DNA from: Desulfobacterales bacterium
Lineage (GTDB): Bacteria > Desulfobacterota > Desulfobacteria > Desulfobacterales > Desulfosalsimonadaceae
Length of the DNA stretch: 50,000 nucleotides
NCBI GenBank assembly: GCA_034520365.1
Contig: JAXHNP010000006.1
Location: 1 to 50,000 of the forward strand
Direction: 5' to 3'
Shown here: piece after piece, positions 36,461 to 44,759 of the stretch
How positions within the stretch are numbered: the stretch's first letter is position 1
Layout of the letters: each line of letters starts with the position of its first letter
Notes under the pieces: generated by a model
What the model was told of the DNA's origin: nothing
Seen by the model: the letters and a program-made list of their open reading frames with translations, nothing else
Databases searched by the model: none
Position numbers and translations under genes: made by a program

Positions 36461-37345
36461 ATGGAGCAATTTTTATTTCATATCATTTCAGCGGTTTTTC
36501 GGGTCATCGGCCTGGTGCCGCTTCATACGGCGGAAAAACTGAGTCGGTGCTTGGGCCGTCTGTGGTTTCTGCTGGATCGCCGGCACCGGCAGGTGGCGAT
36601 AAATAATTTGACTTATGTGTTCGGATATGAAAAAAGCCCGGGCCAAATCCGGCAGATGGCCCGGCGGATATTTGGCAACCTCATCATGATTTTGTTTGAG
36701 GTCGGCTGGTCATATCGCGCCGCACCTGAAGAAATTGCCCGGCATATTCGCTTTGACGGGGTCAGGCATCTGCACGCGGCTCATCGCAAGGGCTTCGGCG
36801 TGTTGGTGCTCACCGGCCATGTGGGCTCCTGGGAGCTGCTTGCCGATGCCGCGGGAATGCTGGGATATCCGATTAACGTGGTCTACCGGCCCTTTGATTT
36901 TAAGCCGCTGGATAAGTTTTTTGAGCGGTTTCGGGGCCGCTCCGGGGCGCAGCTTTTTTCCAAGGCGCGCTCCATGCGAAAGATCCTGCGGAGCCTTAAA
37001 AAAAATGAGCTGGTCGGCATCCTGCTGGATCAGAATACCCCCCGCCGGGCCGGCGTGTTTGTTGATTTTTTCGGCAAACCCGCATCCACCAATAAGGGAC
37101 TGGCGCTGATTGCCCAGAAAACAAGGGCGCCGGTGGTGCCGATTTTTCTGGTCCGGGAGGCGGATGCCTACCGCATGACGGTGGGCCCGGAAATTCCGCT
37201 GATTGAAACCGGGGACAAGCACCGGGACTTGCTGGAGAGTACCCGGCAATACAACCGGGTGCTGGAAGCCATGATATACCGCTATCCGGAGCAGTGGTTC
37301 TGGGTGCACCGCAGGTGGAAGACCCGGCCTAAGAATGAAGATTAA
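36461..37345 (+). CDS. LpxL/HtrB-like lipid A acyltransferase
   Basis: 294 residues from the ATG at 36461 (AAGAAGG upstream); a frame extension to 36431 adds only basic residues. It has an N-terminal membrane anchor, the catalytic H-x4-E motif in LTGHVGSWELL, VYRPFD, LDQNTPRRAGVFVDFFG and WFWVHRRWKTRP, all usual in lysophospholipid acyltransferases of the LpxL/LpxM group. It adds a secondary acyl chain to lipid A precursors at the inner membrane. It lies 24 bp before hisC; its link to that operon is only positional. Confidence 0.88.
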   Translation: MEQFLFHIISAVFRVIGLVPLHTAEKLSRCLGRLWFLLDRRHRQVAINNLTYVFGYEKSPGQIRQMARRIFGNLIMILFEVGWSYRAAPEEIARHIRFDGVRHLHAAHRKGFGVLVLTGHVGSWELLADAAGMLGYPINVVYRPFDFKPLDKFFERFRGRSGAQLFSKARSMRKILRSLKKNELVGILLDQNTPRRAGVFVDFFGKPASTNKGLALIAQKTRAPVVPIFLVREADAYRMTVGPEIPLIETGDKHRDLLESTRQYNRVLEAMIYRYPEQWFWVHRRWKTRPKNED

Positions 37346-37369
37346 AGCGGCAGTATAGGAAAACAAGCC

Positions 37370-38482
37370 ATGGAATTAAAGATTCCGAAACATATCTTAT
37401 CCATAAAGCCTTACAAACCCGGAAAGCCGATTGAGGAACTGGAACGGGAATACGGCATTTCAGATTCCGTTAAACTCGCCTCAAACGAAAATCCCTTAGG
37501 GCCTGCGCCCGGGGCGGTGGCGGCCATGCAGGCGGCAATGGACAATCTCCACCGGTATCCGGATGGAAGCGGGTACTATCTGACCCGAAAGCTCGCCGAA
37601 AAACTGGGGGTGCAGCCGGAATCCATCGTGTTGGGAAACGGTTCCGATGATGTGATCGGCATGCTGGCCCGGGCGCTGCTTGAGCCCGGTGATGAGGCGG
37701 TCATGACCGCGCCCTCCTTTTTAATGTATGAGATTCTGGTGCAAAGCGTGGGCGCCAGGCCGGTGTTTGTGCCGCTAAAAAATCTGGCGGTGGATCTTTC
37801 GGCCATGCTTTCCGCTGTCACGGACAGAACCCGGATCGTTTTTATCAATAATCCCAATAACCCCACAGGCAGTTTTATCCGTCAGGCCGAGTTTCTGGCC
37901 TTTCTGGAAAAACTCCCGCCATCCGTGACCGTGGTGCTGGATGAGGCCTATATTGAGTTTGCCCGTGATCCGGAATGCTTAAACGGGCTCTCCGTGATGG
38001 GTGAAACCCCGCCGGTTGCGGTTTTGCGGACATTTTCAAAAATTTATGGCCTGGCCGGGGTCCGGATCGGCTACGGGGTGATGCCGCCGGAACTCGCCGG
38101 GCTTCTCCATCGGGTGCGCCAGCCGTTCAATGCCAGTTCACTGGCCCAGGCCGCGGCCGTGGGCGCGCTCGATGATGACCCATTTGTGCAGAAAACCATT
38201 GAGCTGGTGGCCACCGAACTTGATTTCCTGCAAACCGCGCTAAAAGAGATGAAGATTCCCAGTTTTCCGACCCAGGCCAATTTTTTTCTGGTTGATGTGA
38301 AGGAGGATGCGGACCGCGTGTTTCAGGAAATGCTGAAGGAGGGCGTGATCATTCGGTCCATGGTGTCCTATGGGTATCCGCAGTATATCCGGGTCAATGT
38401 CGGCACGCGAAAGGAAAACGAGCGGTTTCTGGCGGCTTTTAAAAAAGTGATGCATCGCCTGGCAGAGGATAAAAACGTATGA
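37370..38482 (+). CDS. hisC: Histidinol-phosphate aminotransferase
   Basis: 370 residues of fold-type I PLP enzyme. SVKLASNENPLGP is near the N-terminus, then GNGSDDVI, NNPNNPTGSFI, the PLP lysine in TFSKIYGLAGVRIGYG, and a C-terminal substrate region RVNVGTRKENERF. It converts imidazole acetol phosphate with glutamate to histidinol phosphate. Related enzymes also transaminate aromatic precursors. It overlaps cmk by ATGA, so the two are co-translated. Confidence 0.92.
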   Translation: MELKIPKHILSIKPYKPGKPIEELEREYGISDSVKLASNENPLGPAPGAVAAMQAAMDNLHRYPDGSGYYLTRKLAEKLGVQPESIVLGNGSDDVIGMLARALLEPGDEAVMTAPSFLMYEILVQSVGARPVFVPLKNLAVDLSAMLSAVTDRTRIVFINNPNNPTGSFIRQAEFLAFLEKLPPSVTVVLDEAYIEFARDPECLNGLSVMGETPPVAVLRTFSKIYGLAGVRIGYGVMPPELAGLLHRVRQPFNASSLAQAAAVGALDDDPFVQKTIELVATELDFLQTALKEMKIPSFPTQANFFLVDVKEDADRVFQEMLKEGVIIRSMVSYGYPQYIRVNVGTRKENERFLAAFKKVMHRLAEDKNV

Positions 38483-39150
38483 AAGATCTGCTTATTACCA
38501 TTGACGGTCCGGCCGGTTCGGGAAAGACCACCGTCAGCCGGAATCTGGCGGACAGACTGGGCTATGCCTATGTGGATACCGGCTCCCTGTACCGGGGTGT
38601 GGCCTATGAGGCCAAAAAACAGGGCATTGCCGCAGACGATGATGCGGCCTTAGAGCGATTGTGCGCCGGGATTGAGCTGCGGATGGTGAATACAGCGGCC
38701 GGTACCCGGCTTTTTTCAGGGGATGAGGATATCACCGACAAGCTTCGGACCCCGGAGATGTCCATGATGGCATCTGCCGTATCCGCCCGCCCGGTGGTGC
38801 GCCAGGCGCTTTTGGGGATTCAGCGGCAGCTGGGGGCGCAAAAACGGGCGGTTTTCGAAGGCCGGGACATGGGGACAGTGGTGTTTCCGGATGCGGATTT
38901 CAAATTTTTTCTGATGGCGGATTTAAATACCCGCGCCATGCGCCGCTATAAGGAGATTTTGGAGAAATCCGCTCAGTCGTTTGAAGCAGTGGCCGCGGAT
39001 ATGAAAAAGCGGGATGAAAATGATGCGGCCCGGGATGCGGCGCCGCTAAAACCGGCGGCGGATGCGGTGGTTATCGATTCGACGGATCTGTCGGTCGACG
39101 CCGTGGTAGGGGAGATGATAAGGCGGGTGGCCGGGCAGACGCATCCATAA
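38479..39150 (+). CDS. cmk: Cytidylate kinase
   Basis: 223 residues. The P-loop is GPAGSGKTTV, followed by YVDTGSLYRGVAY, and by GRDMGTVVFPDADFKFFL of the CMP-binding region. It phosphorylates CMP and dCMP. The order hisC-cmk-rpsA resembles the common cmk-rpsA pairing. Confidence 0.95.
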   Translation: MKDLLITIDGPAGSGKTTVSRNLADRLGYAYVDTGSLYRGVAYEAKKQGIAADDDAALERLCAGIELRMVNTAAGTRLFSGDEDITDKLRTPEMSMMASAVSARPVVRQALLGIQRQLGAQKRAVFEGRDMGTVVFPDADFKFFLMADLNTRAMRRYKEILEKSAQSFEAVAADMKKRDENDAARDAAPLKPAADAVVIDSTDLSVDAVVGEMIRRVAGQTHP

Positions 39151-39259
39151 GGACGCTTCAATCTTAGGAAAAATCAAATTAATCATTGAGTTTTAAAATA
39201 AGCTCTGTTAAACACACAGATTTATATTAGCCTGTAAAAAAATCAGCAGGCAAGAGACT

Positions 39260-41290
39260 ATGGCAAAGGGGGACAAAACATCAATGGACAACATTATGAA
39301 CAATTCTGAAAACCAGCAGTCCGATCAGGCGGACCTCGAGTTCACCGAGCGGACGGCGCAAACTTCACCCGACGAAATGGCCGCGAATGAATCGGCCGAC
39401 AATCCGCAGGGCGCTTCTGACGTCGGGATGGACCAGCTCATGGAGATGTATGAGGAGAGCCTGAAGCAGTTTCAGGAAGGCGAACTGGTCAACGGCATCG
39501 TTATCTCCATGGACAAGGACTACGTGTTGGTGGATGTCGGCTACAAATCCGAGGGTCAGATTCCCATTCACGAATTCCGGGACGACCATGGCAATCTGGA
39601 TGTGAATTTAAACGATGAAGTCGAGGTCATGGTGGAATGGTGGGATGAGGAAGAGGAACGCGTCATCCTGTCCAAAGAAAAGGCGGCCAAGGTAAAAGTC
39701 TGGGAAGCCATTCGGGAGGTTTACGAATCCGGCGGCACCATCGAGGGAGTTATTACCAATCGGGTGAAAGGCGGTTTTTCCGTTGATGTGGGGGTCCAGG
39801 CCTTTTTACCCGGGTCCCAGGCCGACCTGCGACCCATCCGGAACCTGGATGAAATGGTCGGGCAGACCTTTTCATTCAAGGTGTTAAAATTCAACCGGAA
39901 ACGCAACAATATCGTGCTCTCGCGCCGGGCCATTCTTGAAGAGGAGCGGGAGAGCAAGCGGGCGGCTACATTGGCGGCCATTGAAGTAGGTAATGTCATG
40001 GAGGGGGTTGTCAAAAATATCACCGAATACGGCATCTTCGTGGATCTCGGCGGTGTGGACGGCCTGCTCCATATTACCGATATTTCCTGGGGCCGGGTCA
40101 AGCACCCCTCCGAGCTTTATGCCATCGGGGATCCGATCAATGTGAAGGTGCTGTCATTTGATTCGGAAAATGAGCGGGTTTCACTTGGCATGAAGCAGCT
40201 GGTGCCGGATCCCTGGTCCTTTGCCGAAGAAACATATCCCGTGGGCACCAAGGTTACCGGCCGGGTGGTCAGTCTGGCCGATTACGGCGCATTCGTTGAG
40301 GTGGAAGAGGGGATCGAGGGATTGATCCATGTCTCCGAGATGTCATGGACCCGAAAAGTCCGGCATCCCTCCAAGATCGTCAGTGTGGGCGAAGAAGTGG
40401 ACGCCGTGGTGCTGGATATCAAACCGGAAAGCCGGCGGATATCGCTCGGCATGAAGCAGACGGTGCCGAATCCCTGGGAGGTGATCAGCGAGAAGTACCC
40501 CGTGGGCTCGACCATTGAGGGCAAGATCAAAAATATCACGGACTTCGGGATGTTCATCGGCATTGATGATGATATCGACGGGCTGGTCCATATATCGGAT
40601 ATTTCCTGGACCAAGCGGATCAAGCATCCGTCTGAGCTGTACAAGAAGGGGGATACGGTCCAGGCCAAGGTCCTGGATATTGATAAGGATAATGAACGAT
40701 TTTCTTTGGGGATCAAGCAGCTGGCCGAAGATCCCTGGAAAACCGTGGCGGACCGCTACCCCGTGGGTACGGAAATCAGCGGCAACATCACCAATGTCAC
40801 GGATTTTGGCATTTTTGTGGAGCTTGAAGAGGGTATTGAGGGTTTGGTGCATGTTTCCGAAATCAGCAAGGAGAAGATCAAAACCCCGGTCGGCCAATAC
40901 CATGTCGGTAACAGCCTAAACGCCAAGGTGATCAATATCAACACCGAGGAGCGCCGCATCGGACTTTCCATTAAGCAGTTAGAAATGGAAGATGATCAAT
41001 CCATACTTGAGGACTACGTCAACCAGATGAAGCCGGCGCCGTCAAGCCTGGGTGAAATCCTGAAAGAAAATCTTCAGGAAAAATTTAACAGCGAAAACAG
41101 TGCGGCTGCCGAAGCGCAGGAAGCGGCTGACTCTGCCGCGGAGGGCGAGCCGGCTGAAGATGCCGAGCCAGCGGTTGCTGAAGATACCTCTTTTGCCGCT
41201 CCCGCTGACGCACCGGAAGAGAACGATATTAGCCAGGCGGCGTCCGACGCTGAAGAACCGCCGGAAAAAGATCCGGAAGAGGATGTGTAA
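39260..41290 (+). CDS. rpsA: 30S ribosomal protein S1
   Basis: 676 residues with six S1 (OB-fold) repeats. They begin near GELVNGIVISMDKDYV, GTIEGVITNRVKGG, GNVMEGVVKNITEYG, GTKVTGRVVSLADYG, GSTIEGKIKNITDFG and GTEISGNITNVTDFG. Repeats 3-6 carry the (I/V)S(D/E)(I/M)S signature. It has an unusually acidic, Ala/Glu/Pro-rich C-terminal tail of about 75 residues. It unwinds mRNA at the ribosome. An alternative ATG at 39284 is possible. Confidence 0.95.
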   Translation: MAKGDKTSMDNIMNNSENQQSDQADLEFTERTAQTSPDEMAANESADNPQGASDVGMDQLMEMYEESLKQFQEGELVNGIVISMDKDYVLVDVGYKSEGQIPIHEFRDDHGNLDVNLNDEVEVMVEWWDEEEERVILSKEKAAKVKVWEAIREVYESGGTIEGVITNRVKGGFSVDVGVQAFLPGSQADLRPIRNLDEMVGQTFSFKVLKFNRKRNNIVLSRRAILEEERESKRAATLAAIEVGNVMEGVVKNITEYGIFVDLGGVDGLLHITDISWGRVKHPSELYAIGDPINVKVLSFDSENERVSLGMKQLVPDPWSFAEETYPVGTKVTGRVVSLADYGAFVEVEEGIEGLIHVSEMSWTRKVRHPSKIVSVGEEVDAVVLDIKPESRRISLGMKQTVPNPWEVISEKYPVGSTIEGKIKNITDFGMFIGIDDDIDGLVHISDISWTKRIKHPSELYKKGDTVQAKVLDIDKDNERFSLGIKQLAEDPWKTVADRYPVGTEISGNITNVTDFGIFVELEEGIEGLVHVSEISKEKIKTPVGQYHVGNSLNAKVININTEERRIGLSIKQLEMEDDQSILEDYVNQMKPAPSSLGEILKENLQEKFNSENSAAAEAQEAADSAAEGEPAEDAEPAVAEDTSFAAPADAPEENDISQAASDAEEPPEKDPEEDV

Positions 41291-41493
41291 CCACACCGCA
41301 TGCCGGTTTTTCGGATAAGTAAATAAGAGCAAAATCGTGCAGACGGCTCGGCAGTGCCGCGTCGTCTGCCGCTGCCCTCCTCCTAAATTGAGCGTTTCAA
41401 ATTTTTGAAAAGCACCTCAGTGCCTTCGAATATGCAATAAACACTGCTTATAGTTCCGATTGATTCAAATACGTGTAGGGGGTTATTAGGCCC

Positions 41494-42390
41494 ATGTTTT
41501 CCCGCAGGCATCCGTTTCTGTTTTTTATTCTCATTTTCACCGCCATTGTGGCTGCCGCCACGGTGTTGACCTCTCTTATGGGCCTGATTGACAAGGATAA
41601 AAGAGAGCTCAGGTTTGGGGAAAAGGTCGGGGTGATTGAAATTGAGGGCATGATCACCGATGCCCGGGAGGTTATCGAGCAGATAAAAGCCTTCCGGGAA
41701 CAGGAGAGCATAAAGGCCATTGTCCTGCGAATCAATTCCCCGGGCGGCCCCGTGGGTCCGGCCCAGGAGATTTATCGGGAGATTGAGAAAACCGTTAAGG
41801 AAAAAAAGGTGGTCGCGTCCCTGGGCACCATTGCCGCCTCGGGCGGCTATTATGTGGCCTCTTCAGCCGACCGGATCATGGCCAATCCGGGCACGATCAC
41901 CGGCAGCCTCGGGGTGATCATGGGCTACACCAATTTCCAGGAGCTGTTTAAAAAAATCGGGCTGAGTCCGGTGGTGATAAAAAGCGGTGAATATAAGGAT
42001 CTCGCCTCGCCGGTCCGGGAGATGTCGGATAAGGAGCGGGAGCTGCTCCAGGCATTTACAGACAACATTCACACCCAGTTTATCGCGGATGTGGCCAAAG
42101 GCCGGGGCGAGTCTCCGGAGGCCATCCGAAAGATCGCCGATGGCCGCATTTTTTCGGGCGAGACCGCCATGGAATACGGGCTGGTGGACCGGCTCGGCAA
42201 CCTGGCGGATGCCGTGGAATGGGCCGGCCGCCTGGGCGGTATTGAGGGCAGAATAAAAACCGTTTACCCGCCGGAAAAAAAGCTGCCCATCCTGGACTAT
42301 CTGATGGATATGGCGGCGGCTAAACTAAAGGCGACAATAGAAGAGATGACCACAGCAACGCCCGGATACATTTATGAGCCGGGGAAATAG
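41494..42390 (+). CDS. sppA: Signal peptide peptidase SppA (S49 family)
   Basis: 298 residues, the short single-domain form. An N-terminal membrane anchor (FLFFILIFTAIVAAATVL) is followed by the S49 core with RINSPGGPVGPAQEIY, the nucleophile serine in TIAASGGYYVAS and the general-base lysine in IKSGEYKDLASP. It cuts signal-peptide remnants in the membrane. The start has GGGGG about 13 bases upstream. A terminator follows. Confidence 0.93.
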   Translation: MFSRRHPFLFFILIFTAIVAAATVLTSLMGLIDKDKRELRFGEKVGVIEIEGMITDAREVIEQIKAFREQESIKAIVLRINSPGGPVGPAQEIYREIEKTVKEKKVVASLGTIAASGGYYVASSADRIMANPGTITGSLGVIMGYTNFQELFKKIGLSPVVIKSGEYKDLASPVREMSDKERELLQAFTDNIHTQFIADVAKGRGESPEAIRKIADGRIFSGETAMEYGLVDRLGNLADAVEWAGRLGGIEGRIKTVYPPEKKLPILDYLMDMAAAKLKATIEEMTTATPGYIYEPGK

Positions 42391-42427
42391 GTAGCCTAAT
42401 ACCTAACACCTAACACCCAACTTTTTA

Positions 42428-42455
42428 CCGTTCTCAAAAAAAGAGCGGTTTTTTT
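42428..42455 (+). terminator. Rho-independent terminator after sppA
   Basis: CCGTTCT pairs with AGAGCGG (one G-U pair) around a 7-base A-rich loop, followed by seven T residues. It closes the sppA transcript. The gene beyond lies on the other strand. Confidence 0.8.
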
Positions 42456-42488
42456 GTTGGTCCGGTTATAACCCGGCGGGTTGGCTGT

Positions 42489-43097
42489 TTATTCAAAAAC
42501 GCTGATATCGCCCCGTCCCTCCCGGATGACTTCCGGTTCATCGTCGATCAGGGAGATAATGCTGGATGGCTCAGCAGGTACCGGCCCGCCGTCGATCACC
42601 AGATCCAGGTGCGGGGCGAAGTAATCCTGGATCAGAGACGGGTCATTGATGATTTCGCCGTCCGGGTGGCTGGCGCTGGTGGAGATAATGGGGTGGTCCA
42701 GGCCCTCAACCAGCCGGATGCAGATGGGATGATCCGGTACGCGGATACCGACGGTTTTTCGCTTGGTCAGCATGATTTTGGGCACCATTTTGGAGCCCTC
42801 AAGCAGAAAGGTGTATGGCCCGGGCAAAAGGCGCTTCATGGTTTTATAGGCATAATTAGTGACCTTGGCGTACTGGCTGATGTTCTTGAGATCCGAGCAG
42901 ACAAAGCTGAACGGTTCTCGCTTGTCGCGCTGCTTTAACCAGTAGATTTTTTCGATCGCCTTTTTATTCATGATATCGCAGCCGATGCCGTAATAGGTAT
43001 CCGTCGGATAGGCAATGATGCCGCCCTGGTTTAACACCTCCACGGCTTTATTAATCAGGCGTTTCTGCGGAATTTCCGGATTTATATGAATCAGCAT
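42489..43097 (-). CDS. YciO-like Sua5/YrdC-family protein
   Basis: 202 residues from the ATG at 43097; a GTG at 43112 is possible, and neither has a clear ribosome site. The protein follows the YrdC fold: RLINKAVEVLNQGGIIAYPTDT, LLPGPYTFLLEGS, KRKTVGIRVPDHPI, ISTSASHPDGE and VIREGRGDISVF. The pattern is closer to E. coli YciO than to TsaC. The family binds RNA and nucleotide, and TsaC/Sua5 makes threonylcarbamoyl-AMP for tRNA t6A; whether this copy does so is unclear. A good promoter lies upstream. Confidence 0.85.
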   Translation of the reverse strand: MLIHINPEIPQKRLINKAVEVLNQGGIIAYPTDTYYGIGCDIMNKKAIEKIYWLKQRDKREPFSFVCSDLKNISQYAKVTNYAYKTMKRLLPGPYTFLLEGSKMVPKIMLTKRKTVGIRVPDHPICIRLVEGLDHPIISTSASHPDGEIINDPSLIQDYFAPHLDLVIDGGPVPAEPSSIISLIDDEPEVIREGRGDISVFE

Positions 43098-43203
43098 GGG
43101 TTTTTCAATCACTTAAATGGCTTATATAAATGGCTGCATGGCCCGTACTGCCGGCTATTTCATGCAGCCTGTTAATTTTCGGTGGCCGGGAAATTTGTTT
43201 TGT

Positions 43204-43231
43204 ATTATGATAATATTTATTGGCCTGTCAA
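43204..43231 (-). promoter_or_regulatory. Sigma70-type promoter for the YciO-like gene
   Basis: On the minus strand TTGACA (43231 to 43226), a 16-bp spacer and CATAAT (43209 to 43204) form a near-consensus promoter. The leader would be about 85-100 bases. Confidence 0.55.
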
Positions 43232-43281
43232 GCGCTCTGTTTGACAAATAGCCCGGCAAAAAGGATTTTTGGAGGCATTAT

Positions 43282-44744
43282 ATGAGTAAGATACCACCTG
43301 AAGAAGCCTATTCTTTTGATGATGTGCTGCTGCTGCCGAATTATTCGGATGTGCTGCCCAGTGAGGTTAATACAAGTACCCGCTTGACCCGGAACCTGAA
43401 TTTAAATATCCCGCTGGTCAGTGCGGCCATGGATACGGTGACCGAAGCCCGAACCGCCATCAGTATGGCCCGGGCCGGCGGCATCGGATTTATCCATCGG
43501 AACATGAACATTAAGGATCAGTGCAGGGCAGTCGAGCACGTCAAAAAATCAGAGAGCGGAATGATCATCGATCCGGTGACCACCGAGCCGGACGCCCCGA
43601 TCAGCAGCGTTTTAAAGCTGATGGAGCAGTACCATATTTCCGGGGTGCCGGTCACCCGGGCGAGAAGCTTGTAGGCATCGTCACCAACCGGGACCTGCGA
43701 TTTGAAACCAATCTGGAAAAACCCGTATCCAAAGTGATGACCAGGGAAAATCTGGTGACGGTGATGGAGGGCATTGATCTCGATGAATCCAAAAAGCTCC
43801 TGCACCAGCACCGGATTGAAAAATTGCTGGTTGTGAATAAGGAGGGCCGGTTAACGGGTCTGATTACCATAAAAGACATTGAAAAAATCAGAAAATACCC
43901 CGATGCCTGCAAAGACGGACTTGGCCGGCTGCGGGTGGGCGCGGCCATCGGCGTGGGCCAGGACATGGAGGCCCGGGCGGAGGCCCTGATCCAGGCCGGG
44001 GCCGATGTGATTGTGATTGACACCTCGCACGGCCATTCCGCCAATGTGATCAATGCCCTTAAAATCCTGAAGGGGAACTTCCCGGATGTTGATCTGGTGG
44101 CCGGTAATGTGGGCACCGGCAAGGGGGCGGAGGATCTGATCAATGCCGGCGCGGATGGGATCAAGGTCGGCATCGGGCCGGGCTCGATCTGCACCACCCG
44201 GGTCGTGGCCGGCATCGGGGTGCCGCAGCTTACCGCTATTATGAACTGCCGCTCGATTTCCAATAAAACGGGTATTCCCTTGATCGCCGACGGCGGGGTG
44301 AAGTATTCCGGGGATCTGACCAAAGCCCTGGGCTCAGGCGCCCATTCGGTAATGATCGGCGGGCTGTTTGCCGGAACCGAGGAAAGTCCGGGGGAAAAGA
44401 TCATTTTTCAGGGCAGAAGCTATAAAGCCTACCGCGGCATGGGGTCGGTGGAGGCCATGCAGCAGGGCAGCAAGGATCGCTATTACCAGACGGACGAAGA
44501 GAGCAACGACAAACTGGTGCCTGAAGGCATCGTGGGCCGGGTGCCGTATCGGGGCACTCTGGCGGAAAATATTTTTCAGATGATCGGCGGATTAAAGTCC
44601 GGCATGGGGTATGTGGGGTGCCGTACCATTGAGGAATTGCGGGAAAAAGCCCGGTTTATCAAGATCAGCCCGGCCGGCCTCAAGGAAAGCCACGCCCATG
44701 ACGTGATTATCACCAAGGAGGCGCCCAATTACAGTATTGATTAA
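43282..44744 (+). pseudogene. guaB: IMP dehydrogenase guaB, single-base frameshift
   Basis: The first frame (43282-43674) begins like GuaB ([33 protein letters not shown]) and then runs into TAG in the first CBS domain, just after HISGVPVT. The next frame resumes at once with [15 protein letters not shown] and carries the whole catalytic core. That core includes the active-site cysteine loop GPGSICTTR, the flap region ([10 protein letters not shown]) and an ordinary C-terminus, ending at 44744. One missing base near 43655-43660 (GTCACCCGGGCGAG) explains it; restored, the protein would be 487 residues, the usual length. IMP dehydrogenase makes XMP for guanine synthesis. GGAGG precedes the start. 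Sequencing error, real mutation and recoding cannot be separated here. Confidence 0.9.
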
Positions 44745-44759
44745 TAATGAGGAAGTTTA

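Noticed and set aside
36400-36606. 68-codon ORF before the LpxL-like gene
   Set aside because: It overlaps the acyltransferase in another frame, lacks a ribosome site and shows no family pattern.
41341-41372. GCAGACG...CGTCTGC stem after rpsA as a terminator
   Set aside because: A 7-bp stem with a long loop and no T-run; too weak to call.
43241-43269. TTGACA on the plus strand before guaB as its promoter
   Set aside because: The -10 position reads GATTTT and the start of transcription would fall almost on the ATG; the minus-strand promoter nearby is much better.
43650-43665. Programmed frameshift in guaB
   Set aside because: No slippery heptamer or downstream stem evident and no precedent I know of in guaB; a base error or mutation is simpler.
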